NCBI GenBank assembly: GCA_032717465.1
Contig: CM064715.1
Coordinates: 38,828,659 to 38,892,658 of the forward strand
Length of the DNA stretch: 64,000 nucleotides
Reading direction: 5' to 3'
Source of the DNA: Coenobita brevimanus
Lineage: Eukaryota; Arthropoda; Malacostraca; Decapoda; Coenobitidae
Part shown: positions 50,049 to 61,689 of the stretch, piece after piece
Position numbering within the stretch: position 1 is the stretch's first letter
Layout of the letters: every line of letters begins with the position of its first letter
The notes under the pieces: generated by a model
Databases searched by the model: none
What the model saw: the letters and a program-made list of their open reading frames with translations, nothing else
Told to the model about the DNA's origin: nothing
Made by a program: the position numbers and the translations under genes

Positions 50049-50570
50049 TAGAGCCGCCGCGCTGCCAAAAGCTACGTGAAATAAACTACAAAACGACGAA
50101 AATCTGGACCAAGTTAAGGTAAGATAAGCATAGTATATGGAGCTTGTCGTTACGGTACTTGCAACTCAGAAAACATCCTTTTAATATTTGATGAATCAAA
50201 GAGCAAATTTTACAGGTTTTCGTTTACTGCTGTATTGTAAGACGCAAAAACTGGTCAGATACATTCTTTTCCGAGTGTAGGCTACACATCTGCACCTACA
50301 TTATCACAAATGTGAATAAATATATATGCTTATCTTCTACCTGCAAACTCACGATCATGAAAAAAAAAGAAGTAAATTTATGAGCGCATCGGTAGTTAGC
50401 TAGAAGGAATGTGCTAAGATGGTTAGAACAAAACGAATTGATTATACAGTACATCGGTTATTACATGGGATGTACGTACTTAAATTATTAAAACAAAATG
50501 AAGGCATGGGAAATGGCTGGTTAACAAAGGTGTAGCGGCTGACAGGTGTAGCTAATGAGTGAATGAAGTA
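50049..50570. other. AT-rich ordinary stretch, nothing recognised
   Basis: No repeats, coding region or RNA seen. Confidence 0.5.
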
Positions 50571-50574
50571 GACC

Positions 50575-50920
50575 ACGGGAAGGCGGTATGGCAAGCCAGA
50601 AAGGAGTGAAAATGAGTGATGACAGAGTGGAGATGAATTAAACTGGAAGGAGTCGAGTGAGTGACGGAGGTACAGAGGCGGGTGAAGGCAGAAGGATATG
50701 TGAATGAAGATTAGTAGGGTGAGAGTGAGTGAAAATAGGAGGAATGGATGTGGATGAAATAGATGAGTTAAGGTAAAAGGAGTGGAGGAGAGTGAAGAAG
50801 GAGAAAGAGAGATTAGTGACGATGGAAATAGTGGAGATGAATGAAAATGGAAGGAGAGGAGAGGAATGAAGATGGAAAGAGTGGAAATGAGTGGAGAAGG
50901 AGGAACGTGGGAGACATTTT
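50575..50920. repeat. Degenerate GGAGTGGAGATGAATGAAAA-type purine minisatellite
   Basis: Recurrent GGAGATGAATGAA, GAAGATGGAA and GAGTGGA units. The minus-strand Ser/Pro/His-rich frame is an artefact. Confidence 0.75.
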
Positions 50921-51389
50921 CTCACAGCTACCCAGCACATTCGTCTGATAGAAAAGAGATACCCGGTACCTGATTTTCCCCTTCACAATTCTCCTTTACA
51001 TCTATTAAAAAATAAGACAAAAAAAGGACTGGAATTAATTTTTGTGGATGTCTCGGTTATCCCCTTCTCCAGAAAATTAGCATATTGTGTTCGTTAGGTT
51101 CTTTGCCAATCATGCTTTTTTTCTCCGTCTCGGTGAAAGCCAGCTCTACGGATTTTTATTTTTCCAAGTCCCCGCCGCCTCCTCTGCCTTCTCCCGGTGC
51201 CGACTTTTAGCACTTTAATTAAACTCCTTTATTCGTTCCTCGTGGTATTCTTTCGTTTCCTTTCTTGTAACTCTCTCTGGCTTACCGTCCTTCGTTATCA
51301 GCGCTTGTTCCTCAGTTCGTTCTCCCTAGTTTCACATTCTTCTATTTATCTTTATTTGGCAGTCACTGACCTGCTGTTCCTTTTCATTA

Positions 51390-52037
51390 TTAAGAACTCC
51401 ACAGTCAGTGGAGCTCTTATTGATATTGTAGGTATTATTTCTTTTTCTTTTCTTCTTTTTTGGGGGTTGGGGAAAGGGGGGAGATCTAGAAGGCTGGCAT
51501 TCCAAGACCGTTCGAGATAGACTTGAAATATTCAGGAATGATGTATCTTGGGTGCAGGCTTCTTTTGGCACAACAATTTTTTCCCTAGCACTAGCACCCC
51601 CTATGTTATTTTTACAATTTTTGCTCTCCTACATAGCAAAAACTACTGAATCAATTGCTTTGTAAATATTCCACCACGTAGTCGTCAACATACACTAGTG
51701 CTCCTGGATATTAATACTGAGATCCAACAAATACTTTTTGAGATAATGAGGAAAATCAAAAAGGCTGCTTCATGCCTGAAAGTGAGAAATCGTAAAGTGT
51801 TTGGCCGATTTGGACAAAACTCTTTACAAAAGTAGTGGGTTATGGATGAACGTAACAAGCATAGTATGAATGACCTTGCCTTGATCTCAAGGTCACAGGT
51901 CAAAATCCGTAAAAAATTTTTGAGTCGTACCCAAAATCCCTTAATAATAGGTCTGCAATGATAACTACAGTATTTTCATCCGGAATGTGGAACTCTTTGA
52001 ATATTGCTTCAGGAATTTCAGAGTTTTTGCTGCTATT

Positions 52038-52068
<31 letters not shown>

Positions 52069-52192
52069 TTATTATTTCTATTATTATTATTATTATTATT
52101 ATTTTTATCGTCATCATCACTGTTCTTATTAGCTTTCTTTATCTACATCCCTTTTCACGGACATTTATTTGTCCCAGCCTCAACATCTCTCT

Positions 52193-52272
<80 letters not shown>

Positions 52273-52335
52273 TTATTACTGGCTCTAGCTACTCTTAATT
52301 TTTTCTGACCCTTAACCAACGATGTTTGCCTTGGC
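51390..52335 (+). mobile_element. Family B element, left arm (X) of a long inverted repeat
   Basis: Starts with its own small hairpin (AAGAACTCCAC ... GTGGAGCTCTT). It continues through GATCCAACAAATACTTTTTG, AAGGTCACAGGTCAAAATCC and an (ATT)n array (52035-52105) to a (TA)n array (52196-52270), ending GATGTTTGCCTTGGC. The reverse complement of 52395-53310 matches it almost base for base. No transposase frame is visible. Confidence 0.92.
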
Positions 52336-52394
52336 AAAAAAAAAAGAGGAGACTGATAGGAAAGGAAGAGGAAAACACCATAAAAGATTCTTAA
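52336..52394 (+). repeat. 59-bp spacer S, repeated in inverse at 53307-53365
   Basis: The poly-A, GAGGAGACTGATAGGAAAGG and ACACCATAAAAGATTCTTAA segments appear reverse-complemented immediately after the right arm, with only one or two differences. Confidence 0.9.
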
Positions 52395-52456
52395 GCCAAG
52401 GCAAACATCGTTGGTTAAGGGTCAGAAAAAGTAAGAGTAGCTAGAGCCAGTGATTA

Positions 52457-52532
<76 letters not shown>

Positions 52533-53310
52533 AGAGATGTTGAGGGTGGGACAAACTAAATGTCCGTGAATAGGGATGTAGATAAAGAAAGCTAATAAGA
52601 ACAGTGATGATGACGATAAAAATAAAAATAATAATAATAATAATAATAATAAAAATAATAATAATAACAGCAAAAACTCTGAAATTGCTGAAGCAATATT
52701 CAAAGAGTTCCACATTCCGAATGAAAATACTGTAGTTATCATTGCAGACCTATTATTAAGGGATTTTGGGTACGACTCAAAAATTTTTTACGGATTTTGA
52801 CCTGTGACCTTGAGATCAAGTCAAGGTCATTCATACTATGCTTGTTACGTTCATCCATAACCCACTACTTTTGTAAAGAGTTTTGTCCAAATCGGCCAAA
52901 CACTTTACGATTTCTCACTTTCAGGCATGAAGCAGCCTTTTTGATTTTCCTCATTATCTCAAAAAGTATTTGTTGGATCTCAGTATTAATATCCAGGAGC
53001 ACTAGTGTATGTTGACGACTACGTGGTGGAATATTTACAAAGCAATTGATTCAGTAGTTTTTGCTATGTAGGAGAGCAAAAATTGTAAAAATAACATAGG
53101 GGGTGCTAGTGCTAGGGAAAAAATTGTTGTGCCAAAAGAAGCCTGCACCCAAGATACATCATTCCTGAATATTTCAAGTCTATCTCGAACGGTCTTGGAA
53201 TGCCAGCCTTCTAGATCTCCCCCCTTTCCCCAACCCCCCAAAAAGAAGAAAAGATAAAGAAATAATACCTACAATATCAATAAGAGCTCCACTGACTGTG
53301 GAGTTCTTAA
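52395..53310 (-). mobile_element. Family B element, right arm (X-prime) of a long inverted repeat
   Basis: Near-perfect reverse complement of 51390-52335, differing by occasional substitutions (for example CCTTGCC versus CCTTGAC) and in microsatellite length. The encoded 72-residue chance frames in the two arms differ at a single residue, indicating a recent duplication. Confidence 0.92.
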
Positions 53311-53365
53311 GAATCTTTTATGGTGTTTTCCTATTCCTTTCCTATCAGTCTCCTCTTTTTTTTTT
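53307..53365 (-). repeat. Inverted copy of spacer S
   Basis: Completes the order X, S, X-prime, S-prime. It ends in a T run complementary to the A run at 52336. Confidence 0.9.
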
Positions 53366-53391
53366 CATTTTATGAAGGACACAGCAAACCA

Positions 53392-53394
<3 letters not shown>

Positions 53395-53428
<34 letters not shown>

Positions 53429-53504
53429 TAATAATAATAACAATAATAATAATAACGACAGTAACAACAAAAACAACAATGACAGCTACAAAAACAACAA
53501 CAAC

Positions 53505-53540
<36 letters not shown>
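53395..53540. repeat. (AAT)n/(AAC)n trinucleotide cluster
   Basis: AAT and AAC runs, followed by a C/T-rich stretch to about 53700. Confidence 0.95.
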
Positions 53541-53699
53541 CCTTCTCTCCCCTCCAAATATCTTCTTTCCAGCCTCTTCCACATCCCTTCCCTCATTTCT
53601 TTTACCTTCCCATTCCCTCTCCTTACTCTCCCCCTCCCCCTCCCTAAGTCTCCTTACCTACCTCTCCCTCTTTCTCTTTACCCCTCCCCCCCTCCCTCC

Positions 53700-54110
53700 C
53701 AACATCTGAGGGAGGAGGGAGGGTCATTAAGGTGATAATACTGAGCATCAATAACGAGAGAGGGAGGGAGGGAGGGAAAGAGGGAGAGAAGAAAGAGAAA
53801 CGAGGAAATGAGGAGGAAGGTGGGACGGGGGATGGGTAGAGGAAGGAAAGATGAGAGAATGGGGTGGAAAAGACTGGATAAAGGGAGAGAAAAGAGTAAG
53901 GGAAAATGGAAGTAGTGAGAGTTGAAAGAAGTGGTATAGGCGGGAGGTAAGAGGAGAGGGTAGGAAGGAATATAGGGAAGGGAGAAATGCAAGAAATGGA
54001 AGGGTGTTAAAGTAAGGAGGGGGAGAAAGGGAGACGAAATGGAAGGCTGTGGAAGTAAGGCAAGAAGACGAGAGTTAAGCTTCAAGAACGAGGCATCTTT
54101 AGGTTGTAGA
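53700..54110. repeat. Polypurine tract (GGGAGG/GAAAGAGGG-rich)
   Basis: G/A-rich + strand with GAGGGAGG-type units; frames are compositional. Confidence 0.85.
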
Positions 54111-54204
54111 ATTTGTAGGTCTATCTTCCCTGTATTCCCTGCATAGCTAATAACATACAGTAATATTATGCATCAAGATTAAATAATAATACAAAAAGTG
54201 GAGA

Positions 54205-54745
54205 GAGGTATAGAGTGGCGGGGAGGGAGAGATGGAGAAAGGGAGACGAAAGATGTGGACGAAGGCGGAGATGAGGGAGTGTGAGAAAGAATGGAGGAAA
54301 AGGAGAGATGTGGAGAGAGAGGGATAGAGGGAGATGGAGGGTGTGAGAAAGGGAGAGGGTGGGGTGGAAGGGGGAGGAACAGGCCGACAATGGTACAGAG
54401 AGACCGCCAGCACCCGCCACTGTCAGCTACCTGCCTTCTGCTCGCTCCACCTCGCCCCCCCTCCACCCCTCACTCCACACCCTCACCCACTCCAGCTAGT
54501 CCACCTTTCATCTCTCTACCTGCTTGTCGCTGTCTGTCCACATGCATGTCTGTCTGCCTACCTGCATGTCTGTCTGTCTACCTGCTTGTCCAACTGCCCA
54601 CCTCCTTCTCTGGCTGTCTGCCTCCTTGTCTGTCAGTCAATCTGCTTGTTTCTGGCTGTCTACCTGTCTATCTACCTTCCGCTCGTTCCACCTTTCCTCT
54701 TTGTAGACACCCCTCTACATGCCTGACTTTTTAATATTCTACCTG
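54205..54745. repeat. Purine tract switching to (CTGT/CTGC)n pyrimidine tract
   Basis: GAGGGAGAT-rich sequence to about 54,380, a short unique stretch, then CCTCACTCC and CTGTCTGNCTACCTGC tetranucleotide-like units from 54,510 to 54,680. Confidence 0.85.
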
Positions 54746-54955
54746 CCTACGATCAGGTCTCTGCGGTCATTAGGCAATTCTACCTGTCTGAGGCTACCTG
54801 TATACCTATCAACTTAACTTACCTGCCTTTTAATCAATACTTATGCTGTACCGGGAATATTTCTTCACCTTCACATTTACCTATCCGTGGTTCATACCTT
54901 ATTTATTTCCTTAGTAGATTTTCCATCCGGCAAGGTTTGTCTTTTTTATTATTTT

Positions 54956-54978
54956 CAGAGAGAGAGACAGAGAGAGAG

Positions 54979-55054
<76 letters not shown>
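54956..55054. repeat. (GA)n microsatellite, imperfect
   Basis: About 100 bp of GA with CAG, CG and GG interruptions. Confidence 0.96.
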
Positions 55055-55109
55055 ATGTTATGAAATGGACGAGAAAAAACAGAACTGAAGAAGCCAAGAA
55101 TGGTAAGGA

Positions 55110-55225
55110 AGGGAATGGGAGGGAAGAGGAGGAGGGAGAGGGGAAGGATAGGGAGAAGAGAAGGGAATGGGGAGGGGAAGGGGGAGGGGAAGGGGGAGGA
55201 GGGAGGGGGAGGGGCGGGGGCCTGG
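55110..55225. other. Dense G-run block, predicted quadruplex-forming
   Basis: Between 55169 and 55220 there are at least ten runs of three or more G separated by one to four bases. This is one of the densest G-run clusters in the window. Confidence 0.85.
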
Positions 55226-55309
55226 GTGAAAAATGTGAGAAGGGAAGGAGGAGCTGGGGTAGAGGTGGCACTGATTGTGAAGAGAATTAATGATTGTCGC
55301 CTGGTATGT

Positions 55310-56600
55310 GTGTTTGGGGGGAGGAGGGGAAGGAAATGGTATGAAGGGGGAGGAGGAGGGATGTGGCATGAAGGGGGGATCAGACATGTGGTATGAAGAA
55401 GGGAATGGGGTATGTGGTATAAACAGGGAGATGGGGATGTGGCATGAGGGGGACGATGGGAATGGAGATGTGGTATAATGGTGGGATGGGGATGTGGTAT
55501 GACGGGAGGTTGAGGGGTGTGGTAGGGACGGTAGGATACGATATTTAGTAACAAGATGTGGATGGATGGCTGAATGGATGCGACCCAGGGAGGGAGAATG
55601 AGGGGAAAGAATGTGGTAAGAGAGCATCGGTGGATAGTAATGGTACAGATGGATGGTGAGGGAGGGAAGGAAGCGGTAGGGAGGCATACATAGACGGATG
55701 TGGCACAGTGAGAGAGAGGGAGGTACGAATGAACGGATGGATGAGGTACAGGGGGTAAGGAAGGAAGGAGGGAAGTTACATGGTGGGAAGGGAGGAACAT
55801 GAGTACTGTGAGGTGGGACGGATGTGGTATGAAAGAAGGAAGCGATGTGGTTGGGAGTTGGGGAAAAATTCAGACGGTGGGGTTATAAGAAGAAAATGGT
55901 TGGTAAGTTTGGTAAGGTGTGGGAGTTAAAGATAGGAGCATTACGAGGAGGGAAAATAAGAAGTGAGAGGTGAGAGAGGGAAGTGTCATTTAAGGCAAAC
56001 ATGAGGGGATGAAAATGTGATACGGTAAGGGAGTTGGGTGTTGTGGACGGGAGGAACGGAGGGGGACGCTGTGGGTTAGAGGGATGAAAGAGGAGGCATG
56101 AAGTTATAAGACTGAGTGGGAGGCAAGACAGCATGAGAAAAAGAAAAAAAAGTGATGAATTCCTCCTACAGTGTCGTGTATTGTTCGAATGAAAAATCAT
56201 ATCCAAATCAGGAAATGTTATTTACTGGAAAGATACCCAATGTCTCCCACAAAACAACTTTTTCAGCTGTAGGCATATGTCTTCCAGAAAATACTAATGC
56301 TATAATATTAATAACACTAACATAACCCTAGTCTGTCCGAGTATGTATGCCAGTATTTATAATAACAGAAGGATGGAATTGTAGCCAAGGGAGCCATTAA
56401 CTCGTGAAAAAGAATTAGTCACTTCATGCGGAACGCAGTACTGAAGGTAGAAACTTTGAGAGGGAGGAGAGCCTGGGAGACGAGAGGAAAAAAAAAAAAA
56501 AAAAGAGGCATGGGAGAAGTAGGGAGAGGAGAGGGGAGAGAACACGCTAGGAGTGGAGGGAAGAGGTAAGGAGTGGAGGGAAGTGGGAGGAAGGAGAGTC
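55310..56600. repeat. GGGATGTGGTATGA-type minisatellite and purine tract
   Basis: Units such as GGGATGTGGTATGA recur from about 55,330 to 55,560, then looser GGATGNGG and GGGAGG sequence, with an AT-rich unique gap at 56,190-56,460. Confidence 0.8.
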
Positions 56601-56639
56601 AGGGAGAGGTCTGACTGTGGGGAGAATTAATGAATCTGC

Positions 56640-57060
56640 TGCTGCCACCACCACTCCTATTTTGCCTTCACATCTGCCTCCTCTTCCCTCCACCCCCTTC
56701 TTCCTCGCTCTCTCTCTCATGCCTTGTCTCTTTCTCCATTCCTCTCCTCCTTTATTCCTTTCGTCATTCCTATCCCTCTTCCTCTTCCATCGCGTCCCTC
56801 TCCTTCTTTCTCTCCCACAAATGTATCACTCTTCTTCGCGTCCTTCTTCATCCTCTCCCTTATATGTGTCTTTTTCTCCTCTTCATTCTCTCCATGTTCC
56901 ATGTCCCTTTATATCCTGTCATTCCCTCTCTCTTTCCGTTCCCTTCCCTGTCGTATTCCCTCCCACCGTGTCCCTCTTCAGTCTCTCACTTCCTTTCCTC
57001 CCTCTCTCCATCCCTCTTTCGTGTCTCTTAATTCCTCTTTATTTCCGACATGACCTTACT
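56640..57060. repeat. Polypyrimidine tract (TCCCTC/TTCCTC-rich)
   Basis: C/T-rich + strand. The 152-residue + frame is Ser/Leu/Pro/Phe-rich and spurious. Confidence 0.87.
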
Positions 57061-57087
57061 TCCTTCGATCTCTAACAGACCCCGGCT

Positions 57088-57266
57088 CGTATTTATAAGC
57101 AAGATTTCCTAGGCTCAGGTAAAGACTGTTTGCATTTACTTTTGCCTTCACTCATGCACCTACCAAACTCTTTACAATCAAATCAGAATGACTAAAGTGA
57201 AAAAAAAAAAAGCCGTACAGCAGACTTATTGATCGTAATTATTGGTTAGGATCCTTGATAGATACG
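57088..57266 (+). mobile_element. MITE family G, compact copy
   Basis: The left end reads CGTATTTATAAGCAAGATTT. The right end, complemented, reads CGTATCTATCAAGGATCCTA. Inside are GACTGTTTGCATTTACTTTT and CTTTACAATCAAATCAGAAT. At 179 bp without a frame it is a typical MITE. No obvious target-site duplication. Confidence 0.75.
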
Positions 57267-57599
57267 ACTGCGTGTCCCTACTTTCTGATAATCCATGGCG
57301 GCTGTAGGGATGAGGAACAGATTTCATATTTACAAACTTTCTTGACTGTTTGATTATTCTTTAATATTATTTTATGCACTATCATACATACACTTCGGAA
57401 GACAACACACTGAGAAATAAAGTAAAAAAGAAGAAGGCAAACTTTATAAAACGAGAGAAAGCTCCAATGCAAGCTTTGTCTGTTCAGAATATTAGGCAAC
57501 ACTCAGGCTCCTATGACTGACCTTCAACTGCAGAAAAACATCTTCTGTTGTCCGAAATAAAATACTGGAGTTACAGAGACTATAAGATGGTTTGTGGAG

Positions 57600-57765
57600 A
57601 GTAATTAACACCAGGCTTCTCGCCGTAAGGTGAATAAAATCATCTGGTCCTAGTTCAAATAAACACGATCATAAGAGGGCCAATGACAACAATATTAACA
57701 CTCAGACTCCTGTGTGTTTATCTCCACTGAATAACATTATCTAGTGTTAGTTCAAATAAATGAAA
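57600..57765 (+). mobile_element. Two family D-type motif segments in direct order
   Basis: GTGAATAAAATCATCTGG at 57630-57647 and CTGAATAACATTATCTAG at 57727-57744, both followed by TAGTTCAAATAAA. They look like duplicated remnants of the same element, about 97 bp apart. Confidence 0.5.
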
Positions 57766-58087
57766 AAAAAAAAAAACTAGAGATGAAATTAGTTTAATCC
57801 GACAATATATTTGACATTTCATACATGGATTTGTCAAGGTAAATGTGTTACATAAAGCCTTCATTAACATTCATCAGTACAAGAAGTCTTTCCTAAAACG
57901 AGTAAAATGACCAGGAAGTGCAAGACTAGACCTTTAAAAAAAAATAATAAATATGTGGCTGGAGGGATTCTGGTTAGGTAATGTCATCAGGGGTTACGTC
58001 AGTCACCTACCCAACCGAACTATGGACTACAGTAACATAGCCATCATCTCACTTCTTACATTATTACTTTCATTCCCATCTTTACCT

Positions 58088-58171
58088 AGGCCCCGAGTGG
58101 TCGAGTGGTTTAAGCTCCCCAGTCACAGAGATAGCCAGACTAGGAGCATAGGTTCGATCCCTTAGGGCGAC
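58088..58171 (+). mobile_element. tRNA-like SINE head with perfect A and B boxes
   Basis: TGGTCGAGTGG (58098-58108) is a perfect RNA polymerase III A box and GGTTCGATCCC (58151-58161) a perfect B box. The 42 nt between them allows a long variable arm, as in Ser/Leu tRNAs. GCCCCGA upstream can pair with TTAGGGC downstream except for one mismatch, but then the T-arm stem is too short, so an intact tRNA is unlikely. Confidence 0.6.
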
Positions 58172-58309
58172 TGAGACGTTTAGATCATGCAGTGCCACCA
58201 AATATCAGAGTCAGCTTAATCTCAGTACTATTCCTAAACATTTTTTTATATTATTATTTTTCTTGGGGAAGAGCTCTTGTAGTGAGGGGAAAAAAGTAAC
58301 TTACGGTAT

Positions 58310-58650
58310 GTGGTGTAGTGCGATGTGGTAGGGTATGTTAAGGTATGACATGGTAAGCAACAGCTTGGTATGGTATGGTGTGGTGTGGTGTACTGCAGTG
58401 TGGTGTGGTGTCGTGGTGTGGTGTGGTGTGACGTGGTGTGGTATGTCGTGGTGTGGTGTATCGTGGTGCGATATGTCTTGGTGTGTTATATCGTGGTGTG
58501 ACGTGGTGCCAAGTGGTGTAGTATGGTGTGGTGTGATGTGGTGTGTTGTGATGTGGTGTGACGTGGTGTGGTGCAGTGCAATGCAGTCTGGTGTGGCGTA
58601 GTGTGGTGTATTGTAGTGCAGTGTGGTTCAGGTATGGTGTGGTGTGGTAG
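58310..58650. repeat. GGTGT pentamer minisatellite
   Basis: Degenerate array of GTGGTGTGGTGTGATGTG units over about 340 bp. The Trp/Cys/Gly-rich + frame and the Thr/Pro/His-rich minus frame are artefacts. Confidence 0.93.
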
Positions 58651-58775
58651 GGCAGGGGTGGGGCGAGGCACAACCAAACAACCACCTACGACACAGGAAT
58701 TAATTAACACAAAAATTCTTGGTGACTTGAAATTCCTGCCCTGCTCTTGTCTGATCTCAGGCAGGGACCACACAA

Positions 58776-58778
<3 letters not shown>

Positions 58779-58810
<32 letters not shown>
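58779..58810. repeat. (CT)n microsatellite
   Basis: Perfect CT run; a second short one lies at 58935-58952. Confidence 0.97.
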
Positions 58811-58813
<3 letters not shown>

Positions 58814-59059
58814 CTTGCTTGCTGCCTAGTCACAGGTTACCAGTAAGCTTTCACTCATTCAGTATATTATGTACACAGTATGCGTGTAGACTATATAATA
58901 TTCTCTCTCTACCTATTTCTCCATCTCTTCATACTCTCTCTCTCTCTCTCTCACACATCCTTCCACAATACACCCCATTCCTTTCCCCTCCCACAACACT
59001 CGTCTCTCCGTCCCCATCACCCGCCCATTGTTCCCAAGAAAAGAATGGGAAATTTTGGC

Positions 59060-59620
59060 CACGAAGAGTTGAAGGTGAGGCAGGGTGAGGAGGCGGTGAA
59101 AGAGGAGAGAAACAAGAGGCAAGAAAGTCAGGAAAAAATGGATGAGGAGGAGAGAAAGGATCAGAAGCGAGAGGAATACAGAGAGAAGAGACTGAGGGTA
59201 TAAGAAATGAAGAGAAGGTACGGGTAAAAAGAATGGTAAAAATATGAGAAAATAAAGGTAAATAGAATGAACAGTCGCGAGAACAAAGGTAAAACAAACC
59301 AATATAAAAGAGAAATAGAATAAAGGATTAAATCAAAAGGGAATGGGGAATGAAGTGCGTGAGTACAAGGAATGATGATAAAAGATGGTGACGGTAAAAA
59401 GAATGAAGACAGCCAAAGAAGAAAAGGGAAGAAATAAGAGGATGACAAAAGCATAAGGTGTAGGATAAGGGAGAGGGAAAGAAAAGGCAAGAATGGATGG
59501 AAAATAGGAATGGGAAGAGAACAGAGCGAAGGCGGTAGCTTAATCAAAATGAAAAACGAGTTAGGATAGACAGCAAATTAATGGAGGGTCAGACAAGGAA
59601 GCAGAAAAACGCAGAATGTG
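59060..59620. other. Purine-rich (GA/GAAAA) domain, no gene
   Basis: G/A-rich on the + strand, no clear period. Confidence 0.7.
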
Positions 59621-59656
59621 GGAGAACTACAGCTATCCTCAGCGTGACTGTATTTC

Positions 59657-59813
59657 ATTCACTCTGACTTGGCCCAAATTTTCGTCCCTTTGCATTTCGT
59701 CGCAGTTTACTGGGAGAATACGACAATGCTACAGCTCTAAATAGCGTCCCTTTCTAGTTAATCTATTGTTACAGCTCAGCATTAAAGAAAGAGATGGCAA
59801 TTTTAGGGCCAGG
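59657..59813 (+). repeat. Dispersed repeat family A, copy 2
   Basis: Partner of 12751-12938; shares the TTGGCCCAAATTTTCGTC, TGCTACAGCTCTA, GTTACAGCTCAGCATTAAAG and GAGATGGCAATTTTAGGGCC blocks in order. Confidence 0.7.
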
Positions 59814-59879
59814 AGAAAGTGAATGGAGCACAGCAAAAACTTAATCCTGATATCCTCCATAAATCATTCCAGTTTTCAA

Positions 59880-60640
59880 ATGAGGTAAGACGGAGAGAGG
59901 AATGTGGATGAGAGGCAGGAGGAAAGGAAGAGGGGAAGGAACTTGATAAAAAGGAGACAGCAAGAAGAGTAACGATAGGATCTGGGAAAACTAAGGATGA
60001 AGCAGAAGGAGTAGTACAGCAAAGGAAAGAGGGAGAATTAAGGAGGAAGCAGATACCATAACGATGAGCATAGCCTAACAACGGGGGAGAAAAGTAGGAA
60101 GGGTAAACCAATAAGGCATGCAAAACGGGAAGAGGAAGAGAAAAATAGAAAGCAGAGTAGATTAGAGTAACAACAGATCAACAGAAAATGAGGGTGAGGA
60201 AAAGAGAAAGCAGGACAGAACAGTAACAAGAAACGAGAAGAAATGAGGATGCAAAAGGGAAAATACACCAAAAGAGAGAGAAAACAAAATAGAAGAAGTG
60301 GGCAAACCTGGAAGAGAGAGAATAAATGAGGAAGTAAATGCATAGAATAACAAGAGACATATCACAAAGCGTAAGGGAAAAGGGAAGAAGTGGACTGGCA
60401 TAACAGGAAGAAAGACGAAAGGAATAAGGATGGACAGTAGAAGTGGTATAGAAGGAAGAGGGAAGGAGAAGGAGGAAGAGGACGAGATAGAATAACGAGG
60501 GTCATAACAGGAAGAGGAAGAGGATTATGTCCAGTGAGTAGTTAAAGAGGGAAGTGTAGATAACAAGAGAGGCAGTGGAAGACAAAAGGAGCCCACAAAA
60601 GAGGACAAAAACGGGATAGCCTAAGACAACGAAGAGGAGG
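59880..60640. other. Purine-rich (GAAAG/AGGAA) domain, no gene
   Basis: Long A/G-rich + strand. Minus-strand Phe/Ser/Leu-rich frames are artefacts. Confidence 0.75.
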
Positions 60641-60684
60641 AGGAGGAGGAGGAGGAAGTGAGAGAGAGAGAGAGAGAGAGAGAG
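60633..60684. repeat. (GGA)n(GA)n
   Basis: About eight GGA units shortly followed by a GA run. Confidence 0.95.
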
Positions 60685-60839
60685 CAGAAGACTGGTAAAA
60701 TGACACAATGAACTAGACCAAACAATGACGAACCAAAGATACAGAGAAAGACAGGAAGGAGAAGGAGAGGAAAGAAGAGGCATATTGGGTGGCAGGAGAG
60801 ATGTAGCCCAGTGTGGTGGGAGGCAGACATGTTGTGCGA

Positions 60840-61520
60840 CAAGAAGGGAACGGCGCAGGCAGGGGGTGACAGGCAGGCAGGGGGTGAGAGGGAGGGACGA
60901 GAAGAGGGAGACATGGGGTGAGGGAGGTAAAGGGTGAGGGGGGTAAACAGTGAGGGAGGCAGGGAGTGGGGAGCAGGCAAGGGTGAGTGGCAGGCAAATG
61001 AGAAAGGTAGGGCAAGAGACAGGCAAGGGGGAGATGGGAAGTAGGGGATAAGTAGTTGGGGGGGGAGGGAGAGAAGATGGAGGTAGGGGGTGAGAGGGAT
61101 GCACGAAGAGAGAGGGAGGCAGGGACGGGAAGGAGAGAGGAATGGGGGGGGGGGAAGGTAGGAGTGATGCGTAGGGATGGGCAGTGGGGTTATGGGGAGG
61201 TGAGGTACGCTAGGCAACCGCCGGAGGAAAGGTAAGGCAGGCAGACAGGCAGGCAGGTAGGGGTGTGAGGGAGGCAGGGGGTTTGGGACAGGTAGCGAGA
61301 GGGTAGCATTTAAATGGGAAAGGCGGGATGGGGAGGCATGGGGTGTCGGTAGGATGGGGAGGGAGGGCTGAGGCATGGGTGTGGATGACAGAGGGGGTTG
61401 GACGGGTACGGTGCGGGGTGATGGGAGGGAGTAAAACTACGGTGTGGGGGTGATGGGAAGGAGTAAGACTACGGTGTGGGGTGATAGGAGGGAGGGAGAC
61501 ACAAGTATGGGATGGTGAGA
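60840..61520. repeat. GGCAGGGGGTGAGAGGGAGG-type G-rich minisatellite
   Basis: Units combining GGCAGG, GGGGTGAG and GGGAGG. Near 61,420-61,490 GTAAAACTACGGTGTGGGG and GTAAGACTACGGTGTGGGG form a ~38-bp direct pair. The minus-strand Pro/Leu/Ser-rich 251-residue frame is compositional. Confidence 0.85.
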
Positions 61521-61689
61521 GAGTTGTTGTTGTTGTCACCTCTGATTCAATATGGGGGGATGAAAACTGAAGTTGCCTTTCTTTTGCATTTCACCATCTT
61601 CCTGTCGGTGGAGAGGGAGGGTGCCGTGTGACGTTTAATCGACGCAGTGGAAACGCTGGTTCATAATGGCGCCAACACGTGAAGGCGTC

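Noticed and set aside
51685..53015. Two matching 72-residue frames (51685-51903 minus, 52797-53015 plus) considered as a duplicated gene
   Set aside because: They match only because they lie in the two arms of the inverted repeat. The related element copy at 26941-27560 has a shifted, non-conserved frame, so coding is unlikely.
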